Below, in pieces: positions 1-8,353 of a DNA stretch of 64,000 nt (the stretch's first letter is position 1; every line of letters starts with the position of its first letter). The stretch lies in assembly GCF_050871315.1 (NCBI RefSeq), contig NZ_JBJLRE010000003.1. One strand, written 5' to 3'. The notes under the pieces were generated by a model that was not told the origin of the DNA, ran no database searches, and was given only the letters and a program-made list of their open reading frames with translations. The translations under genes were made by a program, and so were the position numbers. The stretch comes from Kineococcus gynurae. GTDB lineage: Bacteria; Actinomycetota; Actinomycetes; Actinomycetales; Kineococcaceae.

Positions 1-1
1 C

Positions 2-91
2 GAGTCGGAGTCGACGGAGGACGACGAGTACTACTCGCGGTACGCCGCCGAGGACGACGACGACGATTGGCCGTCGCAGCGTCGGGCTTGA
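2..91 (+). CDS. DUF3073-type acidic protein, C-terminal end only
   Basis: The window opens inside a rightward frame of 29 codons ending in TGA. The visible tail is extremely acidic, with two adjacent tyrosines, a run of five aspartates and a basic end (Q-R-R-A). This composition, and the position next to purM with the two genes converging, match the small DUF3073 proteins that sit beside purM in many actinomycetes. The function of that family is unknown. The start and conserved N-terminal half lie outside the window, so the family call rests on the tail and the neighbourhood. Confidence 0.7.
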   Translation, partial: ESESTEDDEYYSRYAAEDDDDDWPSQRRA

Positions 92-126
92 CCCTCCGGG
101 TCACTCGACGTTGATGCTCTGAGCAC

Positions 127-141
127 CCGGCCGGGGGCCGG
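127..141. terminator. short GC hairpin between converging DUF3073 and purM
   Basis: CCGGCC and GGCCGG flank a three-G loop in the 64-bp gap where the two genes converge. A second small palindrome (CACCAG/CTGGTG) covers the purM stop. The position suits a bidirectional terminator, but there is no T-tract, which is normal for such GC-rich genomes, so the call is tentative. Confidence 0.4.
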
Positions 142-155
142 CCACTCCTCCCGAC

Positions 156-1289
156 TCACCAGCCCTGGTGGGTTCCTCGGAGGAGGGCGACGCCCCCGGC
201 CACACTCTTGCCGTTGCTGGCGCCGTCCGCGTCCTGCCGCTCCCGCACCTCGCCGCACACCCAGGCGGGGATGCCGGAGCGCTCGATCGAGGCGACGACC
301 GCGTCGGCGCTCTCGGGCGCGACGACGGCGATCATGCCGACCCCCAGGTTCAGCGTGCGCTCGAGGTCGCCCGCGGGCACCCCACCCAGGTCACGGACGG
401 TCGAGAAGACCGCGCCCGGGGTCCAGGTCGCCCGGTCGACGACCGCGGTCAGCGTCTCGGGCAGGCAGCGAGCCAGGTTGGCGGCCAGCCCGCCCCCGGT
501 CACGTGGGTCATGGCGTGCACGCCGCCCACCGCGAGGGTGCCCAGCGCCGGTCGGGCGTAGACCCGGGTGGGCTCGAGCAACTCCTCGCCGAGGCTCCGG
601 CCGAACTCCTCGACGTGGCGGTCGTAGGACCAGCCGGCGTCGGCGAAGACCCGGCGCACCAGGGAGTAGCCGTTGGAGTGCAGGCCCGAGGAGGCCATCG
701 CCACCAGGACGTCCCCGGCGACGACCCGCTCGGCCCCGAGGAGCTCGTCCGCCTCGACCACGCCGGTGACGGCGCCGGCCACGTCGTACTCCTCGGCCCC
801 GAGCAGCCCCGGGTGCTCGGCGGTCTCCCCGCCGACCAGGGCGACCCCGGCCTCCTCGCACGCACGGGCGATGCCGTCGACGATGGCCGCCATCCGCTCG
901 GGCACGACCCGGCCGCAGGCGATGTAGTCGGTCATGAACAACGGCGTGGCCCCGCAGACCACGATGTCGTCGACGACCATGCCCACCAGGTCGAACCCGA
1001 TGGTGTCGTGCTTGTCGACGGCCTGGGCCACCGCGACCTTGGTGCCCACCCCGTCGGTGCTGGTGGCGAGCAGCGGACGGCGGTAGTCCCGCAGCGCGGA
1101 CACGTCGTACAGACCGGCGAACCCGCCGAAGCCACCGACCACCCCACCGAGCGCGGGCGCGGCGTGCGTGCGGGCCACGGAGGCCTTCATCAGCTCGACG
1201 GCCCGGTCCCCGGCGACGACGTCGACCCCGGCGTCGGCGTAGGTGGTGCTGCGGACGGGGGACGGCGAGGAACTCACGGGTGCGGTCAC
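156..1289 (-). CDS. purM: phosphoribosylformylglycinamidine cyclo-ligase
   Basis: AIR synthetase, the fifth step of de novo purine synthesis: it closes the imidazole ring of FGAM using ATP, in the cytoplasm. The 377-residue product has the family landmarks in order: Y-A-D-A-G-V-D near residue 17, the ATP-binding T-D-G-V-G-T-K near 78, G-G-E-T-A near 155, S-S-G-L-H-S-N-G-Y near 195 and H-V-T-G-G-G near 255. The GTG start overlaps the purF stop by 4 bp (GTGA), so translation is probably coupled. The upstream in-frame extension reads across purF in another frame and is not used. Length is slightly above the usual 345-360 because of a short polar N-terminal tail. Confidence 0.97.
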   Translation of the reverse strand: MTAPVSSSPSPVRSTTYADAGVDVVAGDRAVELMKASVARTHAAPALGGVVGGFGGFAGLYDVSALRDYRRPLLATSTDGVGTKVAVAQAVDKHDTIGFDLVGMVVDDIVVCGATPLFMTDYIACGRVVPERMAAIVDGIARACEEAGVALVGGETAEHPGLLGAEEYDVAGAVTGVVEADELLGAERVVAGDVLVAMASSGLHSNGYSLVRRVFADAGWSYDRHVEEFGRSLGEELLEPTRVYARPALGTLAVGGVHAMTHVTGGGLAANLARCLPETLTAVVDRATWTPGAVFSTVRDLGGVPAGDLERTLNLGVGMIAVVAPESADAVVASIERSGIPAWVCGEVRERQDADGASNGKSVAGGVALLRGTHQGW

Positions 1290-2803
1290 TTCCGGACGGG
1301 GGTGATGGGGATCTTGGGCGCTTCCAGCGCGTGCTTGCCGAGGCGTTCGAGGTCCGGCAGGGCCACCGGGTAGGTGCCGCTGAAGCACGCCGTGCACAGC
1401 CGCTCGCGCGGCTGTTCGGTCGCGGTGATCATCCCGTCCTCGGAGATGTAGCCCAGGGAGTCGGCGCCGATGCTCTTGCAGACGTCCTCGACCCCGAGCC
1501 CGGTGGCGATGAGCTCGGCCCGCGTCGCGAAGTCGATGCCGTAGAAGCAGGGCCAGGTCACGGGCGGGGAGGAGATGCGCACGTGCACCTCCGCCGCGCC
1601 GGCCTCGCGCAGCATCCGGATCAGGGCCCGCTGGGTGTTGCCGCGCACGATCGAGTCGTCGACGACGACGAGCTTCTTGCCGTGCACGACGTTCTTGAGC
1701 GGGTTCAGCTTCAGCCGGATGCCGAGCTGGCGGATGGTCTGGCTGGGCTGGATGAACGTCCGCCCGACGTAGGCGTTCTTGACCAGGCCCTGCCCGTAGG
1801 GGATGCCCGACTCCTCGGCGTAGCCGATGGCGGCCGGGGTCCCCGACTCCGGGGTGGGGATCACCAGGTCGGCCACGACGGGGTGCTCCCGGGCGAGGGC
1901 CCGGCCCATCTCGACGCGGGCCTCCTGCACGACCTTGCCGTTGATGGTCGTGTCCGGCCGGGCGAGGTAGACGTACTCGAAGACGCACCCCGTCGGCTTC
2001 GCCTCGGCGAAGCGCGAGGACCGCAACCCGTCGGCGTCGATGGCGATGAGCTCGCCCGGTTCGATCTCGCGGACCACGCTGGCCCCGACGATGTCCAGGG
2101 CGGCCGTCTCGCTGGCGACGACCCAGCCCCGGTCGAGCCGTCCGAGCACGAGCGGGCGGATCCCGTGCCGGTCGCGGGCGGCGTACAGGGTGTGCTCGTC
2201 CATGAAGACCAGGCTGAACGCGCCCTCGACGTGCGGGAGGATCTCCAGCGCCGTGGCCTCGAGCGTCCGGTCCGGGTCGCCCGCGAAGAGCGCGGTGATC
2301 AGCGCGGTGTCGGTGGTGTTGCCGCGGGCGATCTCACCGCGTCCGCCGGGACGGCCACCGGGCTCGCCCTCGGTGGCGCGGGTGCGCTCGGCCAGCAATT
2401 CGCGCAGGGCGAACGAGTTGGTGAGGTTCCCGTTGTGGGCGAGGGCGACCGTGCCGGCCGAGGTGGCCCCGAGCGTGGGCTGCGCGTTCTCCCAGGTGCT
2501 GCCCCCGGTCGTCGAGTAGCGCGTGTGGCCCACCGCCACCGAGCCCTGCAGAGACTCCAGCGCCGACTCGTCGAACACCTGCGAGACGAGCCCGGTGTCC
2601 TTGAAGACGAGGATCTGCTCACCGTTGCTCACGGCGATGCCGGCGGCCTCCTGCCCCCGGTGCTGCAGGGCGTAGAGACCGTAGAAGGTCAGCTTGGAGA
2701 CTTCTTCCCCGGGAGCCCAGACCCCGAAGACGCCGCACGCGTCCTGGGGTCCCTTCTCTCCGGGCATGAGGTCGTGGTTCAGACGTCCGTCACCGCGGGC
2801 CAC
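1286..2803 (-). CDS. purF: amidophosphoribosyltransferase
   Basis: First committed enzyme of purine synthesis, making phosphoribosylamine from PRPP and glutamine. In the 505-residue product, Cys23 in A-C-G-V-F-G becomes the N-terminal nucleophile after propeptide removal. The PRPP loop V-V-V-D-D-S-I-V-R-G lies near residue 365. A G-C-V-F-E-Y cysteine and a late C-T-A-C pair are the ligand positions of the [4Fe-4S] Bacillus-type PurF. The GTG start reproduces the usual actinobacterial N-terminus (M-x-R-G-D-G-R-L-N-H-D-L). A CACACT hexamer lies 6 nt before the GTG (2810-2815), suggesting a leaderless transcript. It forms an operon with purM. Confidence 0.97.
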   Translation of the reverse strand: MARGDGRLNHDLMPGEKGPQDACGVFGVWAPGEEVSKLTFYGLYALQHRGQEAAGIAVSNGEQILVFKDTGLVSQVFDESALESLQGSVAVGHTRYSTTGGSTWENAQPTLGATSAGTVALAHNGNLTNSFALRELLAERTRATEGEPGGRPGGRGEIARGNTTDTALITALFAGDPDRTLEATALEILPHVEGAFSLVFMDEHTLYAARDRHGIRPLVLGRLDRGWVVASETAALDIVGASVVREIEPGELIAIDADGLRSSRFAEAKPTGCVFEYVYLARPDTTINGKVVQEARVEMGRALAREHPVVADLVIPTPESGTPAAIGYAEESGIPYGQGLVKNAYVGRTFIQPSQTIRQLGIRLKLNPLKNVVHGKKLVVVDDSIVRGNTQRALIRMLREAGAAEVHVRISSPPVTWPCFYGIDFATRAELIATGLGVEDVCKSIGADSLGYISEDGMITATEQPRERLCTACFSGTYPVALPDLERLGKHALEAPKIPITPVRK

Positions 2804-2815
2804 GTCAGAAGTGTG

Positions 2816-3166
2816 TCACACGCGGCGACGTCGCCCCGCCCGTCGTGATCTCGGCGCCCGGCCGATCGCCCGCCGTTCGCTGAGGACCGCGAGCAGGCCG
2901 CCCAGCAGCACGAAGAAGAACCCGAGGCTCACCAGGAGGTAGCCGAACAGGGCCTGCTGGCTGTACCCGCCGCTGGGCGGGGTGGTGAGCGCGATGCCCC
3001 CGGAGATGGCGAGCGCGATCAGGGCGCCGGTCACCATGAAGCTCCGGTAGCGCGGGGCCCGACGCCGGGTCACCTGCACGAACCCGGTGCCCTCCGGTTC
3101 GGTCGCCTCGTCCTCGGGCGGCCCGGGCTGCTCGGACTGCGCGGGTTCAGGGGTCGTGCTGCTCAC
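2816..3166 (-). CDS. small two-helix membrane protein beside purF
   Basis: A 116-residue protein of unknown function. It has an acidic, proline-rich N-terminal tail of about 30 residues, a basic stretch (R-R-R-A-P-R-Y-R), two hydrophobic helices (about residues 43-60 and 72-93) and a strongly arginine-rich C-terminus, so both ends are probably cytoplasmic. Genes of this type occupy the same slot upstream of purF in other actinomycetes, from memory of that conserved neighbourhood. It starts inside the end of the sterol-carrier-like gene (ATGA, 4-bp overlap) and stops 12 bp before purF, so the three are likely co-transcribed at least in part. Confidence 0.8.
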   Translation of the reverse strand: MSSTTPEPAQSEQPGPPEDEATEPEGTGFVQVTRRRAPRYRSFMVTGALIALAISGGIALTTPPSGGYSQQALFGYLLVSLGFFFVLLGGLLAVLSERRAIGRAPRSRRAGRRRRV

Positions 3167-3573
3167 GGGGACGACGGTACGTCACCGGAGGGTTCACCCG
3201 TGCGCAGCAGCGGCAGCAGGTCGGACAGGTCGGCGCGCAGCCCGCTGGCCCGGATCCGTCCCTCGTCCAGAGCGGCACCGAACCCGCGTTCCCCGACGAC
3301 CACCTGCAGCCAGGTCACGCCGTCGGTCTCGACCACGGCGGGGGGCGTACCCCGGGTGTGCCGGGGCCCGGGCAGCACCTGGACGGCCCCGAACGGGGGC
3401 ACCCGCACCTCGACGTGGTTGCCGGGGTGACGGGTGCTCAGCTCCTCCAGCGACCACCGCACCGCGGTCGCGAGCCGGCTGCGCTCCGGGGTCCGACCCG
3501 CGGCCAGGTCGGCGGCCGCGGCGAGCGCCGCGGCCCGTCCCGCGGCGGGGTCCGTCCGGCGCCGGGGCGGCAC
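3163..3573 (-). CDS. sterol-carrier-family protein
   Basis: A 136-residue cytoplasmic protein of the small actinobacterial sterol-carrier (SCP-2-like) type found near purF. The N-terminal third is alanine-rich and helical. The rest resembles the alpha/beta SCP2 fold: a V-E-V-R-V-P-P-F strand region near residues 54-61, W-L-Q-V-V-V-G near 89-95 and a late G-L-R-A-D-L-S-D-L-L-P-L-L helix. The biochemical role is unknown, and lipid binding is only inferred from the fold family. Its stop overlaps the next gene by 4 bp, and its start abuts the gcvT stop (shared base 3573), so it reads as the continuation of a gcvT transcript. Confidence 0.75.
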   Translation of the reverse strand: MPPRRRTDPAAGRAAALAAAADLAAGRTPERSRLATAVRWSLEELSTRHPGNHVEVRVPPFGAVQVLPGPRHTRGTPPAVVETDGVTWLQVVVGERGFGAALDEGRIRASGLRADLSDLLPLLRTGEPSGDVPSSP

Positions 3574-4679
3574 TACCGGGCCCGACGGTAGAAGGGCAGC
3601 GGCACGACCTCGACGGGCAGGCGCGTCCCGCGGACGTCGACCTCCAACGCGGTGCCCACCGCGGAGTGGGCCACGTCGACGTAGGCCATGGCCACGGGGT
3701 GGCCGAGCGTCGGCGACAGCGCCCCGCTGGTGACCTCGCCGACCGCCGCGCCGTCCGCCAGCACCCGGTACCCCTGCCGCGGGGCCCGACGCCCCTCGCC
3801 GCGCAGGCCGACCAGCACCTCGGCCGTCGGCGTGGCCGCGATGCGCCGCAACGCCTCCGCCCCGATCCAGGGGTCGGCCTTGTCGAGCTTGACCACCCGG
3901 CCGAGCCCGGCCTCGTAGGGCGAGCGGGCCGCCGTCAGCTCGTGGCCGTAGAGGGGCATGCCCGCCTCCAGCCGCAACGTGTCGCGGCAGGCCAGACCGG
4001 CCGGCACCCCGCCGAGGGGCTCGACGGCGGCGAGCGCCGCGTCCCAGACCGCGACCGCGTCGGCGACCGGGCAGAACAGCTCGAAGCCGTCCTCGCCCGT
4101 GTACCCGGTCCGCGCGAGCAGGACGTCCACCGGTCCGGCCCCGGTGCTCAGCCGAGCCGGGCGGCAGCGGTAGTACCCGAGCCCGTCCAGGTCCACGTCG
4201 AGCAGCGGCGCGAGCGCCGGGGCGGCCTGCGGCCCCTGCACCGCGACCAGCGCGGTGCTGCGACCGTCGTCGCGGACCGTCGCGTCGAAGCCCCGGACCC
4301 GCTCGGTGAGCAGTCCGGCGACGACGTCGGCGTTGGCCGCGTTGGCCACGACGAGGAACTCCTCGTCACCCAGCCGGTAGACGACGACGTCGTCGAGCAC
4401 GAGTCCCTGCTCGTCGACGACCATCCCGTAGGCCGCCCGACCGAGCGGCAGGTCCGAGGCGCGCCCGACGAGAGCGGCGTCGAGGGCGGCACCGGCCGCC
4501 GGGCCGGTGACCGTGAGCTCGCCCATGTGCGACAGGTCGAAGACCCCGGCCGCCTCGCGGACGGCGGCGTGCTCGAGGAGCTGGGAGGAGTAGCGCAGGG
4601 GCATCGACCAGCCGGCGAAGTCGGTGAAGGCCGCGCCCAGGGCGGCGTGGACCTCGTGGAGGGGGGAGTTCTCGCTCAC
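3573..4679 (-). CDS. gcvT: glycine cleavage system T protein (aminomethyltransferase)
   Basis: T-protein transfers the methylene group from aminomethyl-lipoyl H-protein to tetrahydrofolate, releasing ammonia. The 368-residue length fits the family. Visible landmarks are F-A-G-W-S-M-P-L near residue 19, the D-L-S-H-M-G-E motif near 42, R-T-G-Y-T-G-E-D-G-F-E near 180 and the C-terminal barrel domain. GTG is chosen because GGAAGGT sits six bases upstream and this places the conserved H-E-V-H-A-A-L-G-A-A-F at the N-terminus. Farther upstream the frame only runs through the riboswitch leader. No gcvH or gcvP is in the window. Confidence 0.96.
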   Translation of the reverse strand: MSENSPLHEVHAALGAAFTDFAGWSMPLRYSSQLLEHAAVREAAGVFDLSHMGELTVTGPAAGAALDAALVGRASDLPLGRAAYGMVVDEQGLVLDDVVVYRLGDEEFLVVANAANADVVAGLLTERVRGFDATVRDDGRSTALVAVQGPQAAPALAPLLDVDLDGLGYYRCRPARLSTGAGPVDVLLARTGYTGEDGFELFCPVADAVAVWDAALAAVEPLGGVPAGLACRDTLRLEAGMPLYGHELTAARSPYEAGLGRVVKLDKADPWIGAEALRRIAATPTAEVLVGLRGEGRRAPRQGYRVLADGAAVGEVTSGALSPTLGHPVAMAYVDVAHSAVGTALEVDVRGTRLPVEVVPLPFYRRAR

Positions 4680-4701
4680 GGCAGCACCTTCCGGGTCGGT
4701 C

Positions 4702-4720
4702 GGGCCGCCTCGCGCGGCCC
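4702..4720 (-). promoter_or_regulatory. GC hairpin between glycine aptamer and gcvT ribosome site
   Basis: GGGCCGC and GCGGCCC pair around a five-base loop, directly between the glycine riboswitch and the gcvT Shine-Dalgarno. It is the obvious candidate for the expression platform. Because no T-tract follows, it could act either as a transcription attenuator or by controlling access to the ribosome site. Confidence 0.55.
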
Positions 4721-4747
4721 GGACGTCACCCCCTCTGTCACCCGGCG

Positions 4748-4868
4748 GCGGGTTCCAGAGCGGCCGTCCCACGGCGGTCCGTCGACCTGAGAGGTTCCGG
4801 GGCGGTTGCTCCTTCGGTGCCCCGGAGGTGGCGCTCGCGCGCCGGTCCAGGGGCTCTCCCGCCGTGGT
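4748..4868 (-). ncRNA. glycine riboswitch upstream of gcvT
   Basis: Read on the minus strand, the leader contains the diagnostic blocks of the glycine aptamer in order: GCGGGAGAG at the 5' side of P1, GGGGCACCGAAGGAGCAACC (the conserved P3 core), GGAACCTCTCAGG closing the aptamer, then GGACCG and a short arm ending CTCTGGA. This is one complete aptamer followed by a remnant of the second (the single-aptamer-plus-ghost arrangement), not a full tandem. Glycine binding would be expected to switch on gcvT so that excess glycine is degraded. Confidence 0.95.
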
Positions 4869-4902
4869 TCGTGGCCGGGACGAGCCTGCCACATCCGACC
4901 CC

Positions 4903-5940
4903 TCAGCGTCCCCCGGACGGGGGCGGGGCGCTGGTGGCCCGCGTCACCAGCCGGGGGCGCAGGACCGTCTCCCGCGGCGGGCGCGGCCCGCCGTCGAGAC
5001 GGTCGACCGCGGCCCGGACCGCGGCCCGGGCCTGTTCTGCGGGTTCCTGGCTGACCGAGGTCAGCTGCACGTGCCCGAGCCGGGCCCACGGGCTGTCGTC
5101 GTAGCCCACGACGGACATCTCGTCCGGGACCGCCCGGCCGCCCCGACCAAGGGCGTCGAGCACCCCCAGGGCGATGCGGTCGCTGGCGGCGACGATCCCC
5201 GTCACCGGGCCGTCGAGGAGGGTCGCACCGGCCCGTGCGCCGGCCGTCTCGGAGAACTCCCCCGCCTCGACGACCAGCGACGCCTCGGCCACCCCCGCCC
5301 GGCGGACCGCGGCCCGGAAGCTCTCGGTACGGGCGGTGCCGATGGGCCCGCGGCCGGCGGCCACGTGGGCCAGGGCGCGGTGCCCCAGCCCGACGAGGTG
5401 CTCGACGGCCAGCGCGATCCCCGCCTCGTCGGAGGTCCGGACGACGTCCAGCCCGACCCCTTCCACCGCCCGCCCGACCACGACGACGGGGACCCGGGCG
5501 GCCAGGTCGTCCAGATCGGCCGCGGGTAGTTCCGGGCCGAGCAGCAGCACGGCCTCGCACCGGGAGTCGAGGAGGGTCTCGACCGCCCGCGCCTCGGCCC
5601 GGGCCGCGGTGACCGGGCTCAGGACGAGCTCGTACCCGGCCTCGTCGGCCGCGGCCTGCACCCCTTCGGCCAGCTCCGCGTGGAAGGCGTTGCGCAGGGT
5701 CAGGGTGAGCCCCAGCAGGTTGGTGCGGCGCCGGGCCAGCAGGCTCGCCGACCGGCTGGCCCGGTAGCCCAGCTCCTCCGCGGCGCGCAGCACCCGCGCG
5801 GTGGTCTCGGCGCTCGGACCGGGGGCGCCGCGCAGGGCCAGCGAGACGGTGCCCTTGGAGATCCCCGCGTGCCGGGCGACGTCGTTGATCGTGGGGCGGC
5901 GGGCCGACGAGCCCCCGGGTCCGGATTCGGTGCTTGACAC
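4903..5940 (-). CDS. LacI-family transcriptional regulator
   Basis: A 345-residue repressor-type regulator. The N-terminal helix-turn-helix (residues about 16-62: I-N-D-V-A-R-H-A-G-I-S-K-G-T-V-S) and hinge are followed by a periplasmic-binding-protein-like ligand domain (L-G-L-T-L onward; D-D-S-P-W-A-R near 278). The GTG start follows GAGGAGGGAG. It diverges from a Gfo/Idh/MocA oxidoreductase and a sugar isomerase. The perfect palindrome in the 107-bp gap is its probable operator. A sugar or sugar-phosphate effector is inferred from these neighbours; the actual sugar cannot be read from sequence. Confidence 0.93.
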   Translation of the reverse strand: MSSTESGPGGSSARRPTINDVARHAGISKGTVSLALRGAPGPSAETTARVLRAAEELGYRASRSASLLARRRTNLLGLTLTLRNAFHAELAEGVQAAADEAGYELVLSPVTAARAEARAVETLLDSRCEAVLLLGPELPAADLDDLAARVPVVVVGRAVEGVGLDVVRTSDEAGIALAVEHLVGLGHRALAHVAAGRGPIGTARTESFRAAVRRAGVAEASLVVEAGEFSETAGARAGATLLDGPVTGIVAASDRIALGVLDALGRGGRAVPDEMSVVGYDDSPWARLGHVQLTSVSQEPAEQARAAVRAAVDRLDGGPRPPRETVLRPRLVTRATSAPPPSGGR

Positions 5941-5974
5941 CCGACGCTCCCTCCTCGCATGCTGGTGACGCCAC

Positions 5975-5990
5975 TTTAAACCGGTTTAAA
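5975..5990. promoter_or_regulatory. 16-bp palindromic operator, probably for the LacI regulator
   Basis: TTTAAACCGGTTTAAA is a perfect palindrome with the central CG expected of LacI-family sites. It stands out because it is AT-rich in a very GC-rich region. It lies between the divergent regulator and oxidoreductase starts, so one site could control both directions. Confidence 0.85.
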
Positions 5991-6047
5991 AGCGCTCGTC
6001 CAGGGTCGGACGCCGCAGCCGGTCCACCTCCCCCCGAAGGATCCCTC

Positions 6048-7256
6048 ATGACCTCCTCCCCCCTGGGCGTGGCCGTCATCGGCGCCGGCATGGCCGGACG
6101 TGCCCACATCGCCGGCTACCGCACCGCCTCGACGTTGGCCGGCGGCCCCTTCGGGGACGACCTGACCGAGGTCCGCCTGGTCGCCGTGGCCGACGCCCAC
6201 GAGCCATTCGCGGTGGCCGCGGCCCGTCGCTACGGCTACGAACGCGCCGAGACCACCTGGCAGGCCGTGGCCGAGAACGAGGACGTGCACGCCGTCAGCG
6301 TCGTCGTCGCGAACCACCTGCACCGCGAGATCGTCGAGGGCCTGCTGGCCGCGGGCAAGCACGTCCTCTGCGAGAAACCCCTGGCCCCGAGCGTCGCCGA
6401 CGCCGAGGCGATGGTGGCGGCCTCCGACGCGCACCCGGACCAGGTGGCCGCCGTCGGCTTCACCTTCCGCCGCTCCCCGGCCATCACCGCGATCCGCGAG
6501 CAGCTGACCAACGGGCATCTGGGCGCGGTCCGGCACTTCAACGGGCACTACTGGTGCGACTACGCGACGAACCCCGACGCCCCCATGAGCTGGCGCTACG
6601 AGGGGGGGCCCGGGTCCGGGGCCCTGGCCGACATCGGCAGCCACGTCATCGACCTGGGTGAGTTCCTGTGCGGGCCGCTGGAGTCGGTGCGCGGCACGGT
6701 CTTCTCGACCGTCACGACCCGCCGGCCCAAGCCCAGCGGGGTCGTGGTCGGGCACGCGCTGGCCGAGGTCACCGAGGAGTTCGGCGAGGTCGGCAACGAG
6801 GACCTCGTGACCTTCACCGCGACCTTCGCCTCGGGAGCGACGGGAACCTTCTCGGTGTCCCGCATCGCGCACGGCCTACCCAACGGCCTCGGGTTCGAGA
6901 TCTTCACCGAGAACGGGGCCGCGAGCTTCGACCTGAACCGGACGGGTGAGTTCCGCATCGCCGACTCCACCGCCCCGGGCGTCGTCAACGGTTACCGCGA
7001 CGTCCTCGTCGGGCCCGCCCACCCCTACGTGGCCGGTGGCCTGGCCATGGACTTCCCCTCGGTCGGCCACGGCCAGAACGACTTCTTCGTGTTCCAGTGC
7101 CGCGCCTTCCTCAACGAGGTCGCCGGCGGTGTCGGCACCCCGATCGGCGACCTCCCCGTGGTGCCGCCGCTGCGGCACGGCCTGCACAACCTGCGGGTGA
7201 TCGACGCGGTGACCCGCGCCGCCGCCGGATCCGTCGAGACCGTCCCCGCCGACTGA
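6048..7256 (+). CDS. Gfo/Idh/MocA-family oxidoreductase
   Basis: A 402-residue NAD(P)-dependent sugar dehydrogenase-type enzyme. The Rossmann motif V-I-G-A-G-M-A-G-R-A-H lies near residues 9-19, the C-E-K-P-L-A signature near 106, and a Gfo/Idh C-terminal sheet domain follows (W-R-Y-E-G-G-P-G-S-G-A-L-A-D-I-G-S-H near 185). ATG is chosen just before the Rossmann strand, with CGAAGGA upstream; the earlier in-frame start overlaps the LacI operator. The sugar isomerase follows 39 bp downstream. The pair probably oxidises and isomerises a sugar or polyol whose level is sensed by the LacI protein. The substrate is unknown. Confidence 0.92.
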   Translation: MTSSPLGVAVIGAGMAGRAHIAGYRTASTLAGGPFGDDLTEVRLVAVADAHEPFAVAAARRYGYERAETTWQAVAENEDVHAVSVVVANHLHREIVEGLLAAGKHVLCEKPLAPSVADAEAMVAASDAHPDQVAAVGFTFRRSPAITAIREQLTNGHLGAVRHFNGHYWCDYATNPDAPMSWRYEGGPGSGALADIGSHVIDLGEFLCGPLESVRGTVFSTVTTRRPKPSGVVVGHALAEVTEEFGEVGNEDLVTFTATFASGATGTFSVSRIAHGLPNGLGFEIFTENGAASFDLNRTGEFRIADSTAPGVVNGYRDVLVGPAHPYVAGGLAMDFPSVGHGQNDFFVFQCRAFLNEVAGGVGTPIGDLPVVPPLRHGLHNLRVIDAVTRAAAGSVETVPAD

Positions 7257-7295
7257 CCTCCCCGAGAACCCCCGCACGAGAACCGGAGCCCCGTC

Positions 7296-8294
7296 ATGAA
7301 ACTCGGCGTCTACAACGCGATCCTGCACGACCGGTCCCTGCCCGAGGCCCTCGAGGTGATCTCCGGCCTCGGCCTGCAGGGCATCGAACTGAACAGCGGC
7401 GGTTTCCTCCCCGCGACCCACATCCCGACCTTCGACGACATCCTCGTCAGCGACACCGCCCGCGACGACTTCCTCGGCCTGTTCGAGGGCACGGGCGTCG
7501 AGATCGCCGGGTTGAACTGCAACGGCAACCCCCTGCACCCGAACCCGGTCGTCGGCGAGAAGCACGCCGAGGACGTCCGCCGTTCCGTCCGCCTGGCCCA
7601 CCGGCTCGGGCAGCACCGGGTCGTGACCATGTCCGGCCTTCCCGGTGGGGAACCCGGTGCGACGCGGCCGAACTGGGTCGTCAACGCGTGGAACTCGGCG
7701 GCGCTCGACGTCCTCGACCACCAGTGGGAGGTGGCCACGCCGTTCTGGACGGAGCTGGACGCGCTCGGGCGGGAGCTCGACGTGAAGATCGCCCTCGAGC
7801 TGCACCCGCAGAACCTCGTGTTCAACCCGGCGGGCATGCGGGAACTCGTCGAGCGCACCGGGTCCACCCACCTCGGCGTCGAACTGGACGCCTCGCACCT
7901 GTTCTGGCAGCAGATGGACCCGGTGGCCGTCGTCCGCGACCTCGGCCCCCTGGTGCTGCACGCCGCGGCCAAGGACGTGCGGGTCAACCCCGCCGCCGCG
8001 ATCTACGGCGTCCTGGACAACCGGTTCCGCCGCCTCGACCCGAGCGAGGACCGCACGAACCTGGGTGGGGACGAGTGGGTCAACGAGTGGCCCAAGGACT
8101 CGGCCTGGGACTTCGTGGCCCTGGGCCGCGGCCACGACACCGCCTTCTGGGCCGAGTTCCTGCGGGCGCTGGCCGAGGTCGACCCGGACATGCTGGTGAA
8201 CATCGAGCACGAGGACGTCTCGCTCGGTCGGGTCGAGGGCCTCGAGGTGGCCGCCGGCGTGCTGCGCGCCGCCGCGCGCGACGCCGGCGTCTGA
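7296..8294 (+). CDS. sugar phosphate isomerase/epimerase (TIM barrel)
   Basis: A 332-residue AP-endonuclease-2-like TIM barrel of the sugar isomerase/epimerase group. Metal-ligand style positions are visible: A-L-E-L-H-P-Q-N near residue 168, L-G-V-E-L-D-A-S-H near 193 with a following H-A-A-A-K-D, and V-N-I-E-H-E-D near 301. It is paired with the upstream oxidoreductase, as in many polyol and inositol-like catabolic operons. It is longer than, and not obviously, IolE (2-keto-myo-inositol dehydratase, same fold), although that alternative should be kept in mind because no iolE is present in the inositol cluster of this window. Confidence 0.88.
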   Translation: MKLGVYNAILHDRSLPEALEVISGLGLQGIELNSGGFLPATHIPTFDDILVSDTARDDFLGLFEGTGVEIAGLNCNGNPLHPNPVVGEKHAEDVRRSVRLAHRLGQHRVVTMSGLPGGEPGATRPNWVVNAWNSAALDVLDHQWEVATPFWTELDALGRELDVKIALELHPQNLVFNPAGMRELVERTGSTHLGVELDASHLFWQQMDPVAVVRDLGPLVLHAAAKDVRVNPAAAIYGVLDNRFRRLDPSEDRTNLGGDEWVNEWPKDSAWDFVALGRGHDTAFWAEFLRALAEVDPDMLVNIEHEDVSLGRVEGLEVAAGVLRAAARDAGV

Positions 8295-8353
8295 GTCGAT
8301 CCGGGCGGGGGGTGCCACCCCACCCCTTGCCCCTCCCCCACCGCGCCCCCCAC

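Noticed and set aside
1289..1988. Long N-terminal extension of the purM frame, reaching back across purF
   Set aside because: It is purF read in another frame, rich in Arg/Gly/Pro with no conserved motif. The GTGA overlap at 1289 gives the conserved PurM N-terminus.
7296..8294. Calling the TIM-barrel isomerase IolE
   Set aside because: It shares the fold and would fill the pathway gap, but length and context (LacI operator, separate Gfo/Idh/MocA gene) do not establish it. Kept as an alternative only.
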